Source of the DNA: Allobosea sp.
GTDB lineage: Bacteria > Pseudomonadota > Alphaproteobacteria > Rhizobiales > Beijerinckiaceae
Direction of reading: 5' to 3'
Length of the DNA: 64,000 nt
Assembly (NCBI RefSeq): GCF_017308075.1
Contig: NZ_JAFKFX010000026.1
Coordinates: forward strand, 1-64,000
Part shown: positions 62,777 to 64,000 of the stretch, one piece after another
Numbering within the stretch: the stretch's first letter is position 1
How the letters are laid out: each line of letters starts with the position of its first letter
Position numbers and translations under genes: made by a program
Notes under the pieces: generated by a model
What the model saw: the letters and a program-made list of their open reading frames with translations, nothing else
The model's database searches: none
What the model was told of the DNA's origin: nothing

Positions 62777-64000
62777 TTATCCCACCGGCCGCTCGTCGGC
62801 GATGACCTTGCCGTCATTGGGCAGGGCACCGAGCGGCAGGACCTCGACGGTGCCTTTCAGCTTCGTGACCTGCTGCAGGGTCGAGGAGACCGCGTCGATG
62901 AAACCCTTCGGCTCGGCATAGATCTCGGCCTTGAGCGTCATCGTATCGACCTCGCCGGCGCGGCCGACGACAAGGCGGAGCTTGGCGATCTCGGCATGGC
63001 GACGCGCGATCTCGGCGACCTGCTCGGGGCGGACGAACATGCCCTTGACCTTGGCGGTCTGGTCGGCCCGGCCCATCCAGCCCTTGATGCGGGCATTGCT
63101 CCGGCCGCTGGCGCTCGCACCCGGCAGGATCGCGGTGAGATCGCCGACGGCGAGCCGGATCTGCGGGTGGTGCGGGTCGAGATTGGTGACGACGATCTCG
63201 CCGACCTCGCCTTCCGCCACCGGGTCGCCGGTGCCCGGCCGGACGATCTCGACGATCAGGTTCTCGTTCAGGACCATGCCGTCGCGGGCAGCGGTCTCAT
63301 AGGCGATCAGGCCCAGATCGGCAGTGGCGTAGAGCTGGTAGGCGTCGATGCCGCGTGCCCGCACCCAGTCCTGCAGCGTGGGCGGGAAGGCGGCGCCCGA
63401 GACCACGGCGCGCCTGATGCAGGAGATGTCGGTGCCGCGCGCATCGGCGGCCTCGATCAGGATCTTCAGGAAATCGGGCGTGCCGAGATAGGCGCTCGGC
63501 CTATACGCCGAGATGACCTCGAGCTGCTGCTCGGTATTGCCGGGGCCGGCCGGGATCACGGCGCAGCCGATCGCGCGGGCGGCGGAATCCATGATGAAGC
63601 CGCCGGGCGTCAGGTGGTAGCCGAAGGTGTTGAGGACGATGTCGTCCTTGCGGAAGCCGGCTGCGAACAGCCCGCGCGCCGTGCCCCAGGGGTCGATGCC
63701 GGTGCCCTCCGGCTCGAAGATCGGCCCGGGCGAGGTGAAAAGCCGGCCGAAGGAGCCGAGCGGGGCGCTGGTGAAGCCACCGAAAGGCGGCGCCGCCCGC
63801 TGGAGTTCCGGCAGGTCGGCCTTGCGCAGCACCGGCAGGCGCGCGAGGGCGGCGCGGTCGCCAATGCTGGCGGGGTCGAACTCGCCGAGATGGGCGCGGT
63901 AGCCCGGCGTCGCCAGCGCCGCCGCGAGCACGGCGGGCAGCCGGGAGAACAGGGCGGCCTCGCGCGCCGGCGGCGATCGCGTTTCGAGATCGTCGTAATG
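62777..64000 (-). CDS. Phenylacetate-CoA ligase-like AMP-binding protein (5' end beyond window)
   Basis: At least 407 residues, running off the right edge (the complement is open to 64000: HYDDLETRSPPAREAALFSR). AMP-binding features: GSFGRLFTSPGPIFEPEG, RKDDIVLNTFGYHLTPGGFI, GCAVIPAGPGNTEQQLEVIS, YQLYATADLGLIAYET and RADQTAKVKGMFVRPEQVAE. The C-terminal ACT-like part ends LPLGALPNDGKVIADERPVG. Activates an aromatic or related acid to its CoA ester; the substrate is not evident. The missing N-terminus is probably under 10 residues. Confidence 0.9.
   Translation of the reverse strand, partial: HYDDLETRSPPAREAALFSRLPAVLAAALATPGYRAHLGEFDPASIGDRAALARLPVLRKADLPELQRAAPPFGGFTSAPLGSFGRLFTSPGPIFEPEGTGIDPWGTARGLFAAGFRKDDIVLNTFGYHLTPGGFIMDSAARAIGCAVIPAGPGNTEQQLEVISAYRPSAYLGTPDFLKILIEAADARGTDISCIRRAVVSGAAFPPTLQDWVRARGIDAYQLYATADLGLIAYETAARDGMVLNENLIVEIVRPGTGDPVAEGEVGEIVVTNLDPHHPQIRLAVGDLTAILPGASASGRSNARIKGWMGRADQTAKVKGMFVRPEQVAEIARRHAEIAKLRLVVGRAGEVDTMTLKAEIYAEPKGFIDAVSSTLQQVTKLKGTVEVLPLGALPNDGKVIADERPVG

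Overview
The window is a GC-rich (clearly above 60% by eye) alphaproteobacterial chromosome segment, most likely from a member of the Hyphomicrobiales, perhaps Bosea or a relative. This rests on the 5S rRNA/initiator-tRNA pair, a rhizobial-type FixL/FixJ pair, a NarK1-NarK2 fusion ahead of narGHJI, and the block purH / heparinase-like / rsmB / htpX / DUF1674. The organism name is inference; no 16S rRNA is present.

Layout. 1-330: end of an rRNA operon (5S rRNA, tRNA-fMet, terminator). 330-1005: degenerate DNA with a serine-recombinase remnant. 1006-9325: peptide ABC transporter (two ATPases, two permeases, binding protein) with an S15/CocE-type hydrolase and a divergent LysR regulator. 9542-15206: AtoE-type short-chain fatty acid transporter, an unusual 1136-residue molybdopterin oxidoreductase fused to a flavin reductase and a [2Fe-2S] ferredoxin domain, and a divergent GntR regulator. 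15780-25000: a metal-uptake locus carrying three 24-bp palindromes of ModE 'Mo-box' type (9-6-9 architecture). It holds two complete FecCD-type ABC importers, two paralogous proteins of about 80 residues with no known function, a DUF364-type protein, a TrmO/TsaA-like protein, a frameshifted ModA-like protein and the decayed remains of another binding protein. I read this as a molybdate/tungstate acquisition island. 25111-26367: soluble Aer-type PAS protein. 26769-39674: nitrate respiration: NarK fusion, NarGHJI, a parvulin, a small Nar-associated protein, a hemerythrin-like protein, a carbonic anhydrase and a DUF2478 protein. 39694-42939: orphan receiver, FixJ, FixL and a DUF6455 protein, an oxygen-sensing module. 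43299-64000: mostly housekeeping genes (DUF72, YbaK, purH, heparinase-like, rsmB, htpX, SDHAF4-like, globin-coupled chemoreceptor, cyclopropane synthase, L,D-transpeptidase, NfeD/SPFH pair, MarR/hydrolase pair, hemH, Tat-exported 5'-nucleotidase, uracil-DNA glycosylase and a phenylacetate-CoA-ligase-like gene cut by the window end).

The parts fit together around molybdenum and low oxygen. Two large Mo enzymes (the fusion protein and NarG) flank a Mo-box-controlled uptake island. Oxygen/redox sensors (FixL, the Aer-like PAS protein, the protoglobin chemoreceptor) lie close by. The most novel items are the Mo-box locus with its small paired proteins, and the self-contained Mo-enzyme/reductase fusion.
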